Below are positions 36,661 through 49,034 of a DNA stretch of 64,000 nt, one piece after another. Source of the DNA: Sphagnum compactum. Its lineage: Eukaryota > Bryophyta > Sphagnopsida > Sphagnales. The DNA lies in the NCBI GenBank assembly GCA_965153455.1, contig OZ234493.1, positions 6,314,213-6,378,212 of the forward strand, written 5' to 3'. The notes under the pieces were generated by a model. It saw only the letters and a program-made list of their open reading frames with translations, was not told where the DNA came from and made no database searches. Numbering within the stretch: position 1 is the first letter of the stretch; every line of letters starts with the position of its first letter. The position numbers and the translations under genes are program-made.

Positions 36661-39030
36661 GAAAATCTTTTTTTTATTTTTTAGTTATCAGACCTTCATG
36701 GCCTAAATACTATTTCAAATGATGATGATAGCTCAACAGCCCTTGTATTACCAAGCCAATCTATAATTACAGTCATATGGGCCTTTGGCCCTCTTATCAA
36801 ACTATAATCAAAGTTACACCATATTTGCCTAATACTTCATGAAGTCCAATAAACTAACAATAAAAGCTTAGGTAAGATGTCCATTATTATCGTGGAAACT
36901 TATATAGGGTCACATTATGAAGAAAAGAATACTTACAACATTAACATCTATGTGATGAATGATTACGTGATTTTTCTGTTCAAGTTTAAACTACTAGATT
37001 GAGTACATTGGTTCTTTGACTTGCCACATGTCACTTGGATGACAATTCATAATATTCTGGTGAGGAATTTCATAATCTTTCTAAGTAAAAGATTACATGT
37101 TATACATAATATTCAAAACTAGACATTAATGTTTTACATATGATGCACCCATGTTTTATTTTCACATTCCCTTGATGTCCCCATGTTCTAGTGATATTGC
37201 CCAAATGTTCCTATTATATATGCACAATGTTTACATGTCATTTGCATGAAGTGCCCATGTCGTTCCCATAGTCATTTCATGGCGCATCATAATCACTCAC
37301 CAAAAATGATAAAGCAATGGAATGGGCATGCAGCTACCCATTATGCTGGGTGCACCACCTATCTTGCCTTCTCTGGCTTGCCAAGGGCAGCTTACCCAAC
37401 ATAATGGCGGAGCTGCCGGGTTGTTCCTTAGAACATAGAAGTTGGAAAGAAGAGGCAGGGAACCTCGAAGGGAGAAAATTAAGTAGTTATTTAAAATCAT
37501 AAATTTGGGTTTTTTTCGGTTTCACTCAGCAAGCCCATGCAAGTGTTGTCCAAGCCTCTTGTTTTATTTCTTCTTCAGATTTGTCACCTTCTCCTTGAAT
37601 GTGGTTCACCTAGGCTTCTTCTTTTCAAAGCATTTTCTCCCATATTGCTTTAGGTTTTTGGTACCATGGTCATTTGACTTATTTAGGTTGTTATTTTCTT
37701 TGCATTTGTGTGGTATATTGTCAATATTATGCTGTTTAGTTTGCTTCTTGTAAGCACACTAGCTTCATTATTTAGCATAAATTGCCAAAAAATAATAATA
37801 AATAAAATTTTAAAAAATAAAAAATAAAAATATAACCAAATGTATGTAAGTGACCAAATTTTATTTTATTAGGCACCTTGCTACCGAACCAGGCTGGGTA
37901 TTATGGTAGTTTGGGCAAGTGGTTTGCAGATAATTTTTATGAACCAAACAAAGAGGCTTTAAAACTAGTCTTGTGTGAGATGAAATCGGTGAAACTAAGT
38001 ACAAAATGGTTTTGCATCACTGCAAAATATTCATCATGCAAACAAGAATGCAAAAAATATTTGTAATGTATGAAGTGGTTTCGAATAAGATAAATCATCA
38101 ATATGTGGTTTCATCATGTAATGCATTGCATTTTCAAAAATGATAAACACTTTCAAAAATATGGGTGAAGTTTAACCACCAATTACATGTTATGACTTAT
38201 GACATATCGAAAGAGTTGGGTTCAATTCTATCATTCAAGTCATCATAAACAATGCCCCAAATCAAGGAGATGACAATAGCTAATTGTTTATTATTTGTAT
38301 GGACTCCATTTGTTCCACATTATTTGGAGTCATTAATTGAAGACATGTTGCCTCTAATGTCAAAATTGGTAAGAAAACTAAAAAAGTAGTGAATTTGTGA
38401 GAAAATACGAATGTTTTGCGCATCTACTAATTATTCAAGAATTTGGAGATCTTGAAGTTCCCCAAGACTAGATTTGCTTATGTGTTTCTCAGTTTGGAGC
38501 TTGCTCTTGAAAGTGCATTGTATTTTTAAGCATATAGTTGTGTGATGCTTTGCAAGCTTGGCAAGGTTCTAGGGCTCTTGAAACAAGAGATTCAAAAATC
38601 ATCTCCTATTAGGTAATTAGTTTCAGCTTTGTGCTAAAAATATAATGATAAACTTGCAAACTATGTACACTACTTTGCACATCTTTAAAAAACAAGGTTT
38701 TACCATTGGACTTCCTTACAAGTACATGTTGAAAGCTACTACTTGTCTTTTGAACAATAACTTCAAGTTGGACAAAGGTTGGTAGCGTAATAACATGACA
38801 TTATGCATCAGTTCAGGTGGCAAAAATTGGGTTTGATGTCTCCTGACTCGCGAGATGGTTGGATACCAGTTCTTTTGGGTCCAAAATGTGCAGATCAACA
38901 TTCATTGGATGAGAAGTTTTTGAAAAGGTTTGTGCAAAGAACAAACCTTTTTTAAGCTCGATAGTCGTCTGCATGCCTGCTTACTTTTCAACTCCAGTAC
39001 CCAGGTCCATGCATATCCTCTAGACTTGCA
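36661..39030. other. Intergenic, no gene recognised
   Basis: Short open frames at 37317-37502, 37505-37753 and 37878-38066 (plus) have no recognisable domain. No repeat or RNA feature stands out apart from A/T-rich runs near 37790-37830. Confidence 0.4.
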
Positions 39031-39051
39031 GCATCAATAAAAATTAATCAA

Positions 39052-39910
39052 AGCCAGAGAAAGGTTGACAAAGTATGCTCGAGTTTGCCTTCATAAGAAG
39101 TTTCACAAAGTTCTTCCTCTTCAAAAAAATTGCGGGTACAGTACCCAAGAAAAAAAGAAAAAAGAAAGAACAATTGCTGATAATATGAGGCCATACCACT
39201 CTGACCATGAATGGATAGGTAAGCAGCCAGAGGATGCTGGTTACCAGACATAACAACCCTCTCTCAGAGGGTTGAAATGATCACGTAACACCAATGTGGG
39301 TGTATGAAAAGTTTCATAACCTTCTTGTAAATGGACAAAGAAAAGCATATAACCCTCTTCTCCGTGGACGAAAATCCATAACCATTTTCTGTCTGGATGA
39401 TGAATGCAAGAAAAGAAGAACAAGAGGGAGACGTTATGCCTCGTGAGAGATGAGAGGAGGGCCGAGCAGAAGCTTATGACCCTTCCAAAATGACCTTCAG
39501 AGTCGGACAGACTAAATGAACACTGAAAAAATAATCCTAGAAACAAATGGGTTTGGTCCCTTCTTGTTGGAACAATTTGCAGTCTGTAGGAGGACAATAA
39601 TCTAATGGGTGAAAAAATTTGAGCCTTGAAGGAGGATTTGCATCCATGATGCTCATTTCGAACTTACACAAGATTCTCACCCATTTCCTGAAATCAAGGC
39701 TTTGTTTTTTGATTCCGTCTCTTTGATGACGTAGAGCCACTGACAATGGTGATGCAGTACAGCAGAGGTGTTGCACTTTGCTTTTTTGGCTCTCTTTTTT
39801 TTCGCTTTTTTTTTTTTGTATTTTAAAATCTTGCAGGTGATGTTTATGGCACAAAGATTAACAGATTCTCTGGGTCGGTTGATGACGCATGTTTTCCGAA
39901 CAGCACAGGT
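39052..39910 (+). CDS. Unrecognised two-exon gene fragment
   Basis: Two exon-like blocks join in phase. The first (about 39052-39221) reads KARERLTKYARVCLHKKFHK, continues through a Lys-rich part, and ends MRPYHSDHEWI plus one base at a strong donor AG|GTAAGC. The second (39839-39910) starts after TCTTGCAG and reads GDVYGTKINRFSGSVDDACF, then PNSTG, up to a donor ACAG|GTTTCT. Phase 1 to phase 1 joining gives an unbroken frame. A possible third block near 40016-40103 (EEFFKGKARFMARFLHLGRD) ends at AAG|GTAG. I do not recognise the family and cannot see the ends. It may be a real gene with missing exons, or debris. Confidence 0.35.
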
Positions 39911-40309
39911 TTCTATTTTATTTGTTTTTGCGCTGGTAGTTGACTTGCAAACACGTACAAAAGGCAACGCTTGGTTTCTTTGCGAGACACTAAATAGGTG
40001 CAGGACAGAGCTCGCGGTTTCTTGTGGCGGGGAGGAATTCTTCAAAGGAAAAGCCCGTTTTATGGCTAGGTTTTTACACTTAGGGAGAGATTCTGAGAAC
40101 AAGGTAGTTTCCATTCAGTCCTACATTTTGAAGACTCTTCAGTTCAGTTGGTGTTACTGTGGACTCTGCATTCAATTTTTGGAAACTTCATGGATCATTT
40201 ATCTATTTTCACTCTTGCTGTGGGTTTACTACACTTCACTTGAAAGGGGCAAGGGCCATTACAAGATGAGCTACTTGTTTTATTTTATTGGCTCTGCACT
40301 TTAGTGATG

Positions 40310-43300
40310 CAACAACCCTGGAAAGCATTATTTTTGTAACACATTGGAGGTTTGGGAATTGTACAAAGAATAAGAAAAAGGAAAAGGGAGAATTTATAGG
40401 ATGTCAAGTTAGCTCAAACTAAATGTCAAAATATTTTCGTGTCAAAAACTATCATTTGTAAATAGGTTGGCTATATTTTTTCATGTCAAAAATCGACCAT
40501 CTATAATAGGTCAACTATGATGATAGGAGGTGTGTCCTAAAGGGGTGGAAGTCGGGAAATAGTCAAGCCTATGGCTATTGCCCGACTTAAGATGAAAGAT
40601 GTTTACATCTTTGCAAAGTTATTGAAAATTTTTGATAAAGAAAAGTAACCAAGATAGAAATATGAAAGCCTTTTGGTTTTTTCAAGCTCTAAATGGCATT
40701 GGCACAATCATGTTAAAACACATAAGCTTGTCTGCGTAAACATCCACATACCTCAATTGCTATAAGGGGGAATTGATTAGTGGGGTGTTGATCGCGATAG
40801 CTCTTTTCTTTGGTTTGAGCCGCATCGGAGGTAACAAATTCTTGGGTTGCACAAAATCGGGGAAATAAATTTGCTCACATTGGGTCGGTAATAACAACAT
40901 CAATTAGGGTGCAAATGTCATATTTGGTGAACATATTGTCAACTCATCAATGAAAGGAGTTGAACGTGATTGAAAGAAATGCATTTAGTTGGTTTTGTCG
41001 CACGTGGAAACCAACATTTCGTGTAATGGTGACAAAGGTGTCACAAATTGCATCATGGGTTCATGTGCACTCATTATAATGAACATAACATAAAAGGTGA
41101 ATACCATAAGGTCATTTGGATGTATGCACATGCATTGAAGGATACTTGAAATTTGAAGGACGGGGTAATCCAAGCCACGTTCGAAGTGTTATGGAAAAAA
41201 TTAAAAGATAATCGAAAGGTTGGGAAAAATGGTCGAATTGTAAACCAAGTGCCCTTGGTTAAAACATGATAAAATTTGAACATGATGAGCTTCAAATATC
41301 CTGTTGGAGAACATATGATGGTGTCGACACTCCAAGATGGAATTTTAAAATCAAATTATTTATTATTGGATGAATTGTTTAAACAAAGGAAAAACCCGCA
41401 TGAATGGTAGAAGATCACATGTTGTTTTAAGGTGTTATTGAAAAAGGAAGGTGTTGTTATCAATTCGTGCTAAGGTTTCTAGAAGGTTGCTAGTTGCTCA
41501 ACCATAAACCTAACAATTATGATTGAAGCTACAAATGCCCAACTCCTTAAAAAGGGTTTTGGGGTGATGGTGGTTGTGCGTATGAACTCGATGTCATTAA
41601 AAGTTATTGGGAGAGAAGCTTGTTTACAAACTAAAAATCCTTTTAGGTTATCAAAGGAGTTTAAACCCAGAAGGTGCCCAAACATTTGAAGAGAGGAAAA
41701 ATATAAATGAATAAAGGACTCTATGAAGGTGGAGAAAGGAAGTATGTATCGCAAGATATATGGTGGTTGTTGCAAGAAACAATGAGTTAGAATTTTAAAA
41801 GCTATCTAAACATCACCCATTTTTAAAAAAAGGTTCACATGTCAAACATCCTTTAATAAAACATCTTTAATGAAAGATTATGTGAATGATGAAGTGCCCA
41901 ATGGAACCCTTAAGACATTGGGATGAACCCCTAAACTGACCAAAGTCTGATGCTTCTACATTCTAGGGTCATGTGGAGTCCACTTTAGAAACATTTCTAG
42001 CATACCTAAAAGGACCCACTTGAGCTTCACCATGCTAATCAACCATGACCATGTGTTTCCAATTTGATATGTTGAATATTTATCATCCTTATGGATGTCA
42101 TTTAAAGGGTAGAGCTACTATTGTATGTTACCGTAGGTCAAGCCACTTGTTTAACAAAGAGCTATCACCAACACAAATTTAGGTGCAAATGCAAGGCAAT
42201 GAGCTCCATGGAAATCTGCATGCCAGATTCCTGAGATGGGCCTCAATCTAGAAGATCAACAACATGGGTCCAGTAAATTTCTTGTCCCAAAAATGCGGTG
42301 AGGAAGATGTGGAATGAGCAAGGTATAACTCCAAACATGGTGGTTTTGTGAAAAGAACAATAGCTCTGAGCTGCATTCAAGAGATCATAACTTGAATCAA
42401 TACCCCAGAAATGTGTCAAATTAAAGGCTCTTCTTTTTCTCATCTTTTACCTCTGTTTGACAACATCACATTGAAAGATTACCCATGGTTTATATGTTAG
42501 AAGCTTGTGGAGGCTTCGCAGGTTGCATCATAAGCATGGTAATGAAAGACAGGAAAACTCTTCTACCTCTTGGAAGAATGAACTCATAGAAGAAGAAAAA
42601 CATCATGTGGTCTTTGCATTCTGGAAGCAGCCACAAGAAAGAGTTTTAGATGCTGGCTAAGAGATTGCAGGGACAGTTAGAAACCTCTCAGGAAGTAGGC
42701 ATTGGTGTGATTTGAGCAATTTGAAATGTCTCACCCAGCATGTCTTGTTTTCATCTCATCACCTTGACTGCCAATTCCTCTGATACAATGATTCAACACT
42801 CAAAACATCCAAAAATTTCTCCCGTCCTTTGACATCAACATGCAGATTGTTTTACACCTAAGGTTGGATGAACTTGATGCTTGCAGATGACCATTTGAAG
42901 TTTCTTTCCCACACAGTTGATTCATGTTTCAGGATAGGTCTCAATCGTATGCACCTTTTTCACTTCAAATGTGATGTCAGAGCGCAGGTTCAAAATCAAC
43001 CACTTCATGTCAAACCACTTTCCACACATGAAGGAATCCAAGTCAGTTTGACATAGAATTCAACTCCACTTCATATACGAAGGACAGAACAAAAGCTCTA
43101 CTCAGCCCACATCTAGGTACCCTCAACAAAGTTTTGTGACATACATAGATATATTCTCTACACAAGGTTCCATTCAGCAGCATTATCAGCTACTAAAAGG
43201 TGAGATAGGATATCCTATCTCCACAAAGTTGTCCTTCTACAATAGGATTGGGATGGTAGACTACCTAAGTTTAGCCCATAGCCTTCAGTTTCAAAAATAA

Positions 43301-43325
43301 GTGAAGACAAGGGGAGAGGAAAACT
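40310..43325. other. Intergenic with one dispersed repeat
   Basis: No supported gene. It includes the segment at 41913-42128 that recurs in intron 3 of the ankyrin gene. The 40.95-41.8 kb part has short frames with no recognised motif. Confidence 0.45.
41913..42128. repeat. Dispersed repeat, copy 1 (partner at 50676-50872)
   Basis: Same-orientation match to 50676-50872. Blocks AGACATTGGGATG, CTAGGGTCATGTGGAGTCCAC, CTTCACCATGCTAAT, GTGTTTCCAATT and ATATTTATCATCCTTATGGA are kept in order. A small insertion (ATCAACCATGACCAT) separates the copies. It is non-coding. Confidence 0.85.
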
Positions 43326-43329
43326 GCAT

Positions 43330-43509
43330 TCTCACAAGAAAGTGATGAAGAGTCATAGCTCTGTACATAACGAAATCAGCATTTGAGACAATCACTAGAT
43401 TACAGATTCTATAACTTGAGTGAAAGGGTAAGCTGCCCTCTCACAAGAAAGTGATGAAGAGTCATAGGTCTTTACATGATGAAATCAGTATTTGAGACAA
43501 TCACTAGAT
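43330..43509. repeat. Tandem duplication, 110-bp period
   Basis: A 71-bp block starting TCTCACAAGAAAGTGATGAA and ending ACAATCACTAGAT occurs at 43330-43400 and 43439-43509, with about five differences. It lies 3' of the MYB-CC gene, possibly in its 3' UTR. Confidence 0.85.
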
Positions 43510-43719
43510 AGACTACAGAGATTCTATGAAGATTTCCAGACAGGAAATAAGTGCTCTAATTCATACAAAGCAATACACAGCCTACATACAATATAAACAT
43601 TGGCACTACTGTTTTGAACTATGTTGATGAAACCCAATTCTAGCCATGCTGGATTATTGTACAGAATGTATACTTGTATTCATTCCTACCATTGAGGTGT
43701 TGTTCTATATTTTTGTCAA

Positions 43720-46648
43720 CTACCTCCTGTAATGGCAAGAATAGTCACCAGAACCAATAAACAATTTTCCCCGTGCCTGTCTTTCCCACCATTGTAACAG
43801 ATTCATAAGACCAATACGGGCACATTGTGGGCACAAGAATCCAAAAGACACAAGAGCTATGGCCAAAAGAAAGTACCCTGTGGAGAATGTGAGTCAGTAT
43901 AGAACTTGAAGCCTAGTGTTTCCTCATCCCTGCACATGAAGTGGACAATTAGTGACTTAACTTACCATTCAGTTGCAAGATGAGTAGATGAGTGATGACG
44001 ATAACTGCAGTTGTGGATGCAAAGGCAAGCATCATTTCTTTCAAGGTGAAAGCATGTGCTAGCCCAAAGCCAGCCACTCTTGCTGGTTGATCCATATGCT
44101 GATTTCAACTTCAGTTCAAGGTTTAAAACAGCGCACATCATGCCTTTGTGAACTTTGATGTTTACCTGTAGATGCCTGATGCTCAGAGCTTCCAGACCCA
44201 CCTCCGCTGTCCTCTGGTTTCACGGTAAGGTTAGTGAGGTAGCTTTTTTGTGATGAGGTGTCAGACACACGGGAAAATTGGCGTTGTAGAGAAACTCCTT
44301 GGGAATTGTCTTCATGGGCTGAAGACAGGTTAGGCAGACCCAGAGAGGGAAAAGAAGGTCCAAGTGGATCTGTTATCACTTTGGATGCCAATTCTGTGAG
44401 CTCCACGTGTGCTGCTTCAAGTCCCGGTGCTGCCCCTGTATGGTTTGCTAAGGTTTCCTTGGCTTTCTCTAGAATGGATTGCAAATACTTTCCTTGGGCC
44501 TCAATCCGCAGCTGTAGGTGTCTTTGGACCTGCAAAACAAACAGAGGAGGAGGAAACCCTGTTCTGTTATCCTCACACGGCTTTCCATCCCACAGAATCC
44601 CACAGGATCAAGCTTTTAAATTTGACACACCACAAGTTTGTACAGCTGGAGTAATCAACATATCCTATGACCACAAAGTTGGTCAAAAGAGAACCTATTG
44701 GGGGGCAAAACAAGATACCTCAAGTTGCTCTTGCAATCGACGTTGGAAATCCACTTGCATGCGAATAGCCTCAGTTATTTGGATGCTCCTGTAACATAGT
44801 CATATTCATTTTAGTGCAGACCATGGTTACAAAGTAAAGATGGTATGAATGGTTAGAACTGTATTTTCATGCATGGCACAACATCAACAACAAACTACCA
44901 GACCCCGAAAAACAAACATCTTGTAGAAAAATACAGGAATTTTTTAAGAAACTCTAAAATTACAAACAGCTCTGTCATCTGAAATATCTCCTCCTTTTCC
45001 TCCTTTTCTCTACTCTAATCTTCTCTTCACATCTTTTCTCAACTCCATGTGATGTAATAGAGTAAAGAACTCCCACTAATGTTTTTCCTGTCTCTCTGAG
45101 TGGTTTTTCATTTTGCCTGTACTCATCCATGTCTGTAGTCCTACAGTATACCAAACAATGTACATGTACAAGTAGCTGACATCTGTAATTTATGACCCTA
45201 CTAAATGCACCAGACATGTGATGGGGAGAGATCTATGTCACATGCTCTGAATATTCAAAACCGCTATTCATGAACCTTGAAGACTTGTTAGGTAGAATCT
45301 TCTTGCAATGACTCGGGAGAAACGTTCACCTGTGCTGGAATGATTTTGTCATAACTACAGTGTGAAAAGTTGTGTAGTTGTACTATAAGAACAAATGGAG
45401 AGACAGAAGTCTGACATACTCTTGTGGGTTCTGTGACTTGGGTGTGACCATACTCTGACCGGAAGCAACATTTGCTCCTTGTCCATCAGAACAACCTGTG
45501 CAATAGGTCACAAAAGAGCGCAGTAACATATGAGAACAATCACACAGTACAACTGTGCACAACAATTCAGGCAAAGATTAAGGATTTCCTCACAGCATCA
45601 GCTGAGGAAATTACACAGAATTGCACTAAGAATAGACAACAGCAATATTTGCAGGTACTTCTGTCCTGCACACCAAAAGACATGCAGGGTTGTCAGAGAA
45701 CAAACAAAAAGAACTGTCCCTGCTTTCCAATACCACATACCATGAGGACCATCCTTTGCTTCAGGCACACTCCCCTCTCTATGGAGCTGCTTTCCAAGCC
45801 GGTACTTCTGCAAGGTCCCAGTCAGAAAAATCACATGAGAAGTTGCTGATCTATGCATGCACCGGAGCTTCTCAGACTAGATGTTCGAGAGATTCAACAT
45901 TTCAAATTGATGGTCAAGCAAGCACACAAAGAAGACATGAGAAAGTACACCAATCCATCCAAATACCAAGTCTCTTCAGCTCACCTATAGTCCTCTGAAC
46001 CCACAATTTTAACCCTTAGAGGAGAGAGCAAGCAAAAAGCACATGAACAGAGTAGCTTTCTTGTTCAGTTTTCAAAGCAATGGAACGAAGCTTCTGGTGT
46101 AGGAGGAAAAAAATGCAAGAGTAAAGGCGAAGTTAGTGACCTGGAGATGGCTTTTCAGGTGATAAAGTGTCAAGCCTTTCACTCCCATTACCCTCATCAC
46201 TGTTTTCGGTGTTGCCTCTGCAAGCAAACAAACCAACAGAATTGGAGTGGGAGGGACAAACTGAGTCAAATCTCTAGTGCTCTCATGTGCACTCATGTGC
46301 CCTCATGTGCACTCATGTGGAACGGCACCATAACACATGTTTGACACATGAGTAGATTGCAGATGTAAAACAAAAGTGTATAGTGGGAGAATAGCAGACA
46401 CACATAGACAGAGAGAGAGGAAGCTTACTGTCAGAGCCTCCAAGTTGCATCACTGCATCTACAAATCGTTCATGAAGTTCTGGAGTCCATCGTAAGCGCG
46501 GCTTGGGATCACCACCAGCAGCACCACCACCATCTCCAGACAGACTTCCACTAGCGTAGTGAGCTAACCTGTCTTGGAGATTTGAGGAGGAAGTTTGTGT
46601 TCGGTGAGGCATGAAGCCGGGACTCGTGTACTTCTTCATTTGATACAT
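43720..46648 (-). CDS. MYB-CC (GARP family) transcription factor with possible membrane tail
   Basis: This is a nuclear DNA-binding protein of the PHR1/PHL type, the family linked to phosphate-starvation signalling. Exons: 46648-46429, 46217-46141, 45807-45741, 45495-45420, 44788-44719, 44529-44166, then less surely 44082-43966 and 43877-43720, giving 382 residues. The GARP/Myb domain spans about 51-104 (RLRWTPELHERFVDAV, ATPKTVMRVMGVKGLTLYHL, KSHLQKYR). The MYB-CC coiled coil spans about 148-196 (ITEAIRMQVDFQRRLQEQLE, VQRHLQLRIEAQGKYLQSIL). A Ser-rich tail follows. The last two exons would add two hydrophobic segments (about 308-329 and 332-350). Alternatively intron 6 is kept and the protein ends at 44116 with about 307 residues, as in most family members. 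The first six exons are very likely correct; the last two are tentative. A long 5' leader may extend toward 47.4 kb. Confidence 0.9.
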
Positions 46649-47581
46649 CCTTTTTATATAAATTTCTCCCCCAGCACTCGGAATCTCTTTACAAAAGGCG
46701 GTACTTTTAGATGACTACTTCTTCTTCTTCTTCTGTAACACAACTGCTGCTAAGCTGAATGTGAATGAATTGAAACTTCTGTTTGCATTTTTGGAATGGG
46801 TAGAGAGTGGTGCAACAAGCTCTGTAGTTCTTCACCATCTACAAGAACTCTTCCAAGCTACTATTAGTGTAAAATGATGCTTCTGGAGCTCAACTTTCGA
46901 TCTAAATCAGAAGCAAGATGAATAAATCTGGAAAGAAAAGCACACAGTAGTATAATCATAAAGCATCGCTGCCAAAACAACCGTCAGCATCCACAAGACC
47001 CCAGAAACCAAAACCTGAACGACAACGACGACAACGCCAACAAACCCCACCAAAAAAAAAAAACAAAAAAACCCCAAGAAATAAATAAAAACAAACAAGC
47101 AAAAGCGAAATCTTGACGGAATTCTTTTTTATACAAAATTTTAAAATTCGGCCGGACGAGGACGCACCGAGGTGTGAGGACGGAATCAAAGAAAATTTCT
47201 GCAAACAGAAACAAAAGAGGAAGAAGCAAAAACAAACCCAAAAAAAAGGGACGAACGTTGCCGACACACGCAAAGATTGAAGGGAAAGAAACTGCGTGCA
47301 ATGCGCAAAAAGGGGCGGAAAAAGATGAAAGAGAGAACGAAGAGAGGGATATTCGCACATTTCTGTTTCCATCCAAATCTTGTTATATCCTCCTCATCCA
47401 AGTGCGAGAGAGGGGGCGAGACAAAGAGAGACGCTGTAGTACACCTATTTGCAAACAATTGTCATACGAAATATCGTTTTCTCATCCATCAAGCAACGCC
47501 TGGATTTTTCCTTTGTATTTTCAGCTCCCTTACTTGCCTTAAGAAACCTGTTTTTAACAAGCAAGCGGGATCTTCCGCGGT

Positions 47582-47784
47582 GGAAGGTACCAGCCAGGCT
47601 GTACTGGGATCTGGTGACCAGCTGAAGGTACCAGCCAGCCTGTCACTATTTCTAAAAAGTGAAAATTTCCCAGCTCTGCTTTACTTAGAAAAAGGACCCC
47701 ACTACAGGCCCTTCTGTGATTTTCGACCTCTTCCCTCGGCCTACAGGCCTGGGGCACAGATCTCAAATCACAGAAGGGGCCTGT
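47582..47784. repeat. Inverted repeat with adjoining direct repeat
   Basis: Arms ACAGGCCCTTCTGTGATTT (47704-47722) and AAATCACAGAAGGGGCCTGT (47765-47784) are complementary apart from one extra G and enclose a 42-base loop. Just before it, GAAGGTACCAGCCAG occurs twice (about 47582 and 47625). It could form a hairpin RNA or be a small foldback element. Confidence 0.7.
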
Positions 47785-48202
47785 ACTAAGGCCCTTCCCC
47801 TTTACAAAACTCTCTCATCCATGTAGACTCTACGAGCCTTTTGCAGCCAGCGTTGCTTATCGTTTTTACCTACAGTCAGTGAGTGGGGCTCTTTCTATGC
47901 ATCTTTTGAAGGGGTTTGATTGTTGAGTGAGTGAGTGAGTGAGTGAGTGAGGGGCACAACACTAGTTAGAGATATAGTGTAAAAACTAAAAGACAATCTA
48001 ATTGATTTTGCTAGCTTGAAAATCCATTGTGTTGTATTTGCCATATGTCCAAAAGTGAAAGAGCCCACTGCTGAGATTTGACCAAACTTACAATGTAAAA
48101 TTCTAGAGGTGTTATAAAATAATAGAGAAAAAGATGTTTCGAAAAATGGAATTAGCAGGTGTTCCTTGCACTTTCTTTGCAGCATTGCCATTATAGATGA
48201 AT

Positions 48203-48203
48203 A

Positions 48204-48247
<44 letters not shown>
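48203..48247. repeat. Compound GT/GA microsatellite
   Basis: A (GT)n run of about 10 units switches directly to (GA)n of about 12 units. Confidence 0.93.
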
Positions 48248-48866
48248 CAAGTCCTTATGTTGTTGCTTCAAGTGCTGGGGAGGGCTCTTCTTCTTTTAGA
48301 AAGTGGGCTTTTATGTGTGTGTTGTCTTTCAAAGAGGTCAATTTGTGAGTTTTTCATGCATCTACTACCGGATATGAGATTGTTGGCTACACGACGCTCT
48401 GATGTTCAGAGTGTGTCTCTCTCTAACCAAGATGGGACTGAGATTGAGGGTTTTAGTGTAGTATGAAGCATTTGAAGGTTGTTGCCCCTGGCAGCAATCC
48501 ATGGAGCTGCATACAAGAAAACAATCTGGCTGAATGTCATAATCACCTGCAGTCAGGCCAATTGCAATTGCTAGAGTTAGAATATGGGAACACCCAATAA
48601 CATCAGAAAGTGTTGGAAACAAATGATGAAATATGGCATATCAACAGAGTCAAGGGAAAGGCATTCTGGTTACATTATAAGCGGTTTGAGCATACTCCCA
48701 ATTGGCAAATCCAAAATTCAGAGATAATTTGAAATCAAGCAGCAGCCTATTCATCGAACAAAAGAACTGACTAAAAAGCCAGTTTTCTCAAACTTCCATC
48801 AAGAGCTCCCCTCCTTTCCCTGTTTTCCAGCAAGCTTTACCAGTGCAAATGGCACTATGCCTTAAG

Positions 48867-49034
48867 AGAGCATCTCCATCGGCAGCACACTGCACAGCAT
48901 GTTTTGGATGAAGATCAATAAAAAATTTGCTTGACAGGCTCAGTAAAATGGCTTTGGCTCAACATTTTTGCACAATATGCTTGAGGGCTGGCAAACGCCG
49001 CTGCACGGTCTAACACCCACTCTTGATTGGCCAG
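48867..49034. repeat. Short dispersed repeat, AGAGCATCTC family, copy 2
   Basis: Matches 26357-26519 in the same orientation over its whole length (see that entry for shared blocks). It ends about 176 bp before the ankyrin start codon, so it may contribute promoter or leader sequence. Confidence 0.65.

Noticed and set aside
39046-39253. DNA polymerase epsilon-like similarity of the KARERLTKYARVC segment
   Set aside because: Resemblance is limited to a few charged residues and the next conserved polymerase blocks are absent.
39768-40304. 178-codon open frame on the plus strand
   Set aside because: It starts in a poly-T/pyrimidine tract that looks like a splice acceptor region, and another frame gives a better exon-like reading with matching splice phases.
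46280-46320. ATGTGCACTC repeats that might be an array or CRISPR-like
   Set aside because: Only four very short units with no spacers; simple microsatellite-type sequence in an intron.
47277-47789. 170-codon open frame on the plus strand
   Set aside because: It lies in the GC-richer upstream/leader zone of the MYB-CC gene, has no domain, and runs into the inverted repeat.
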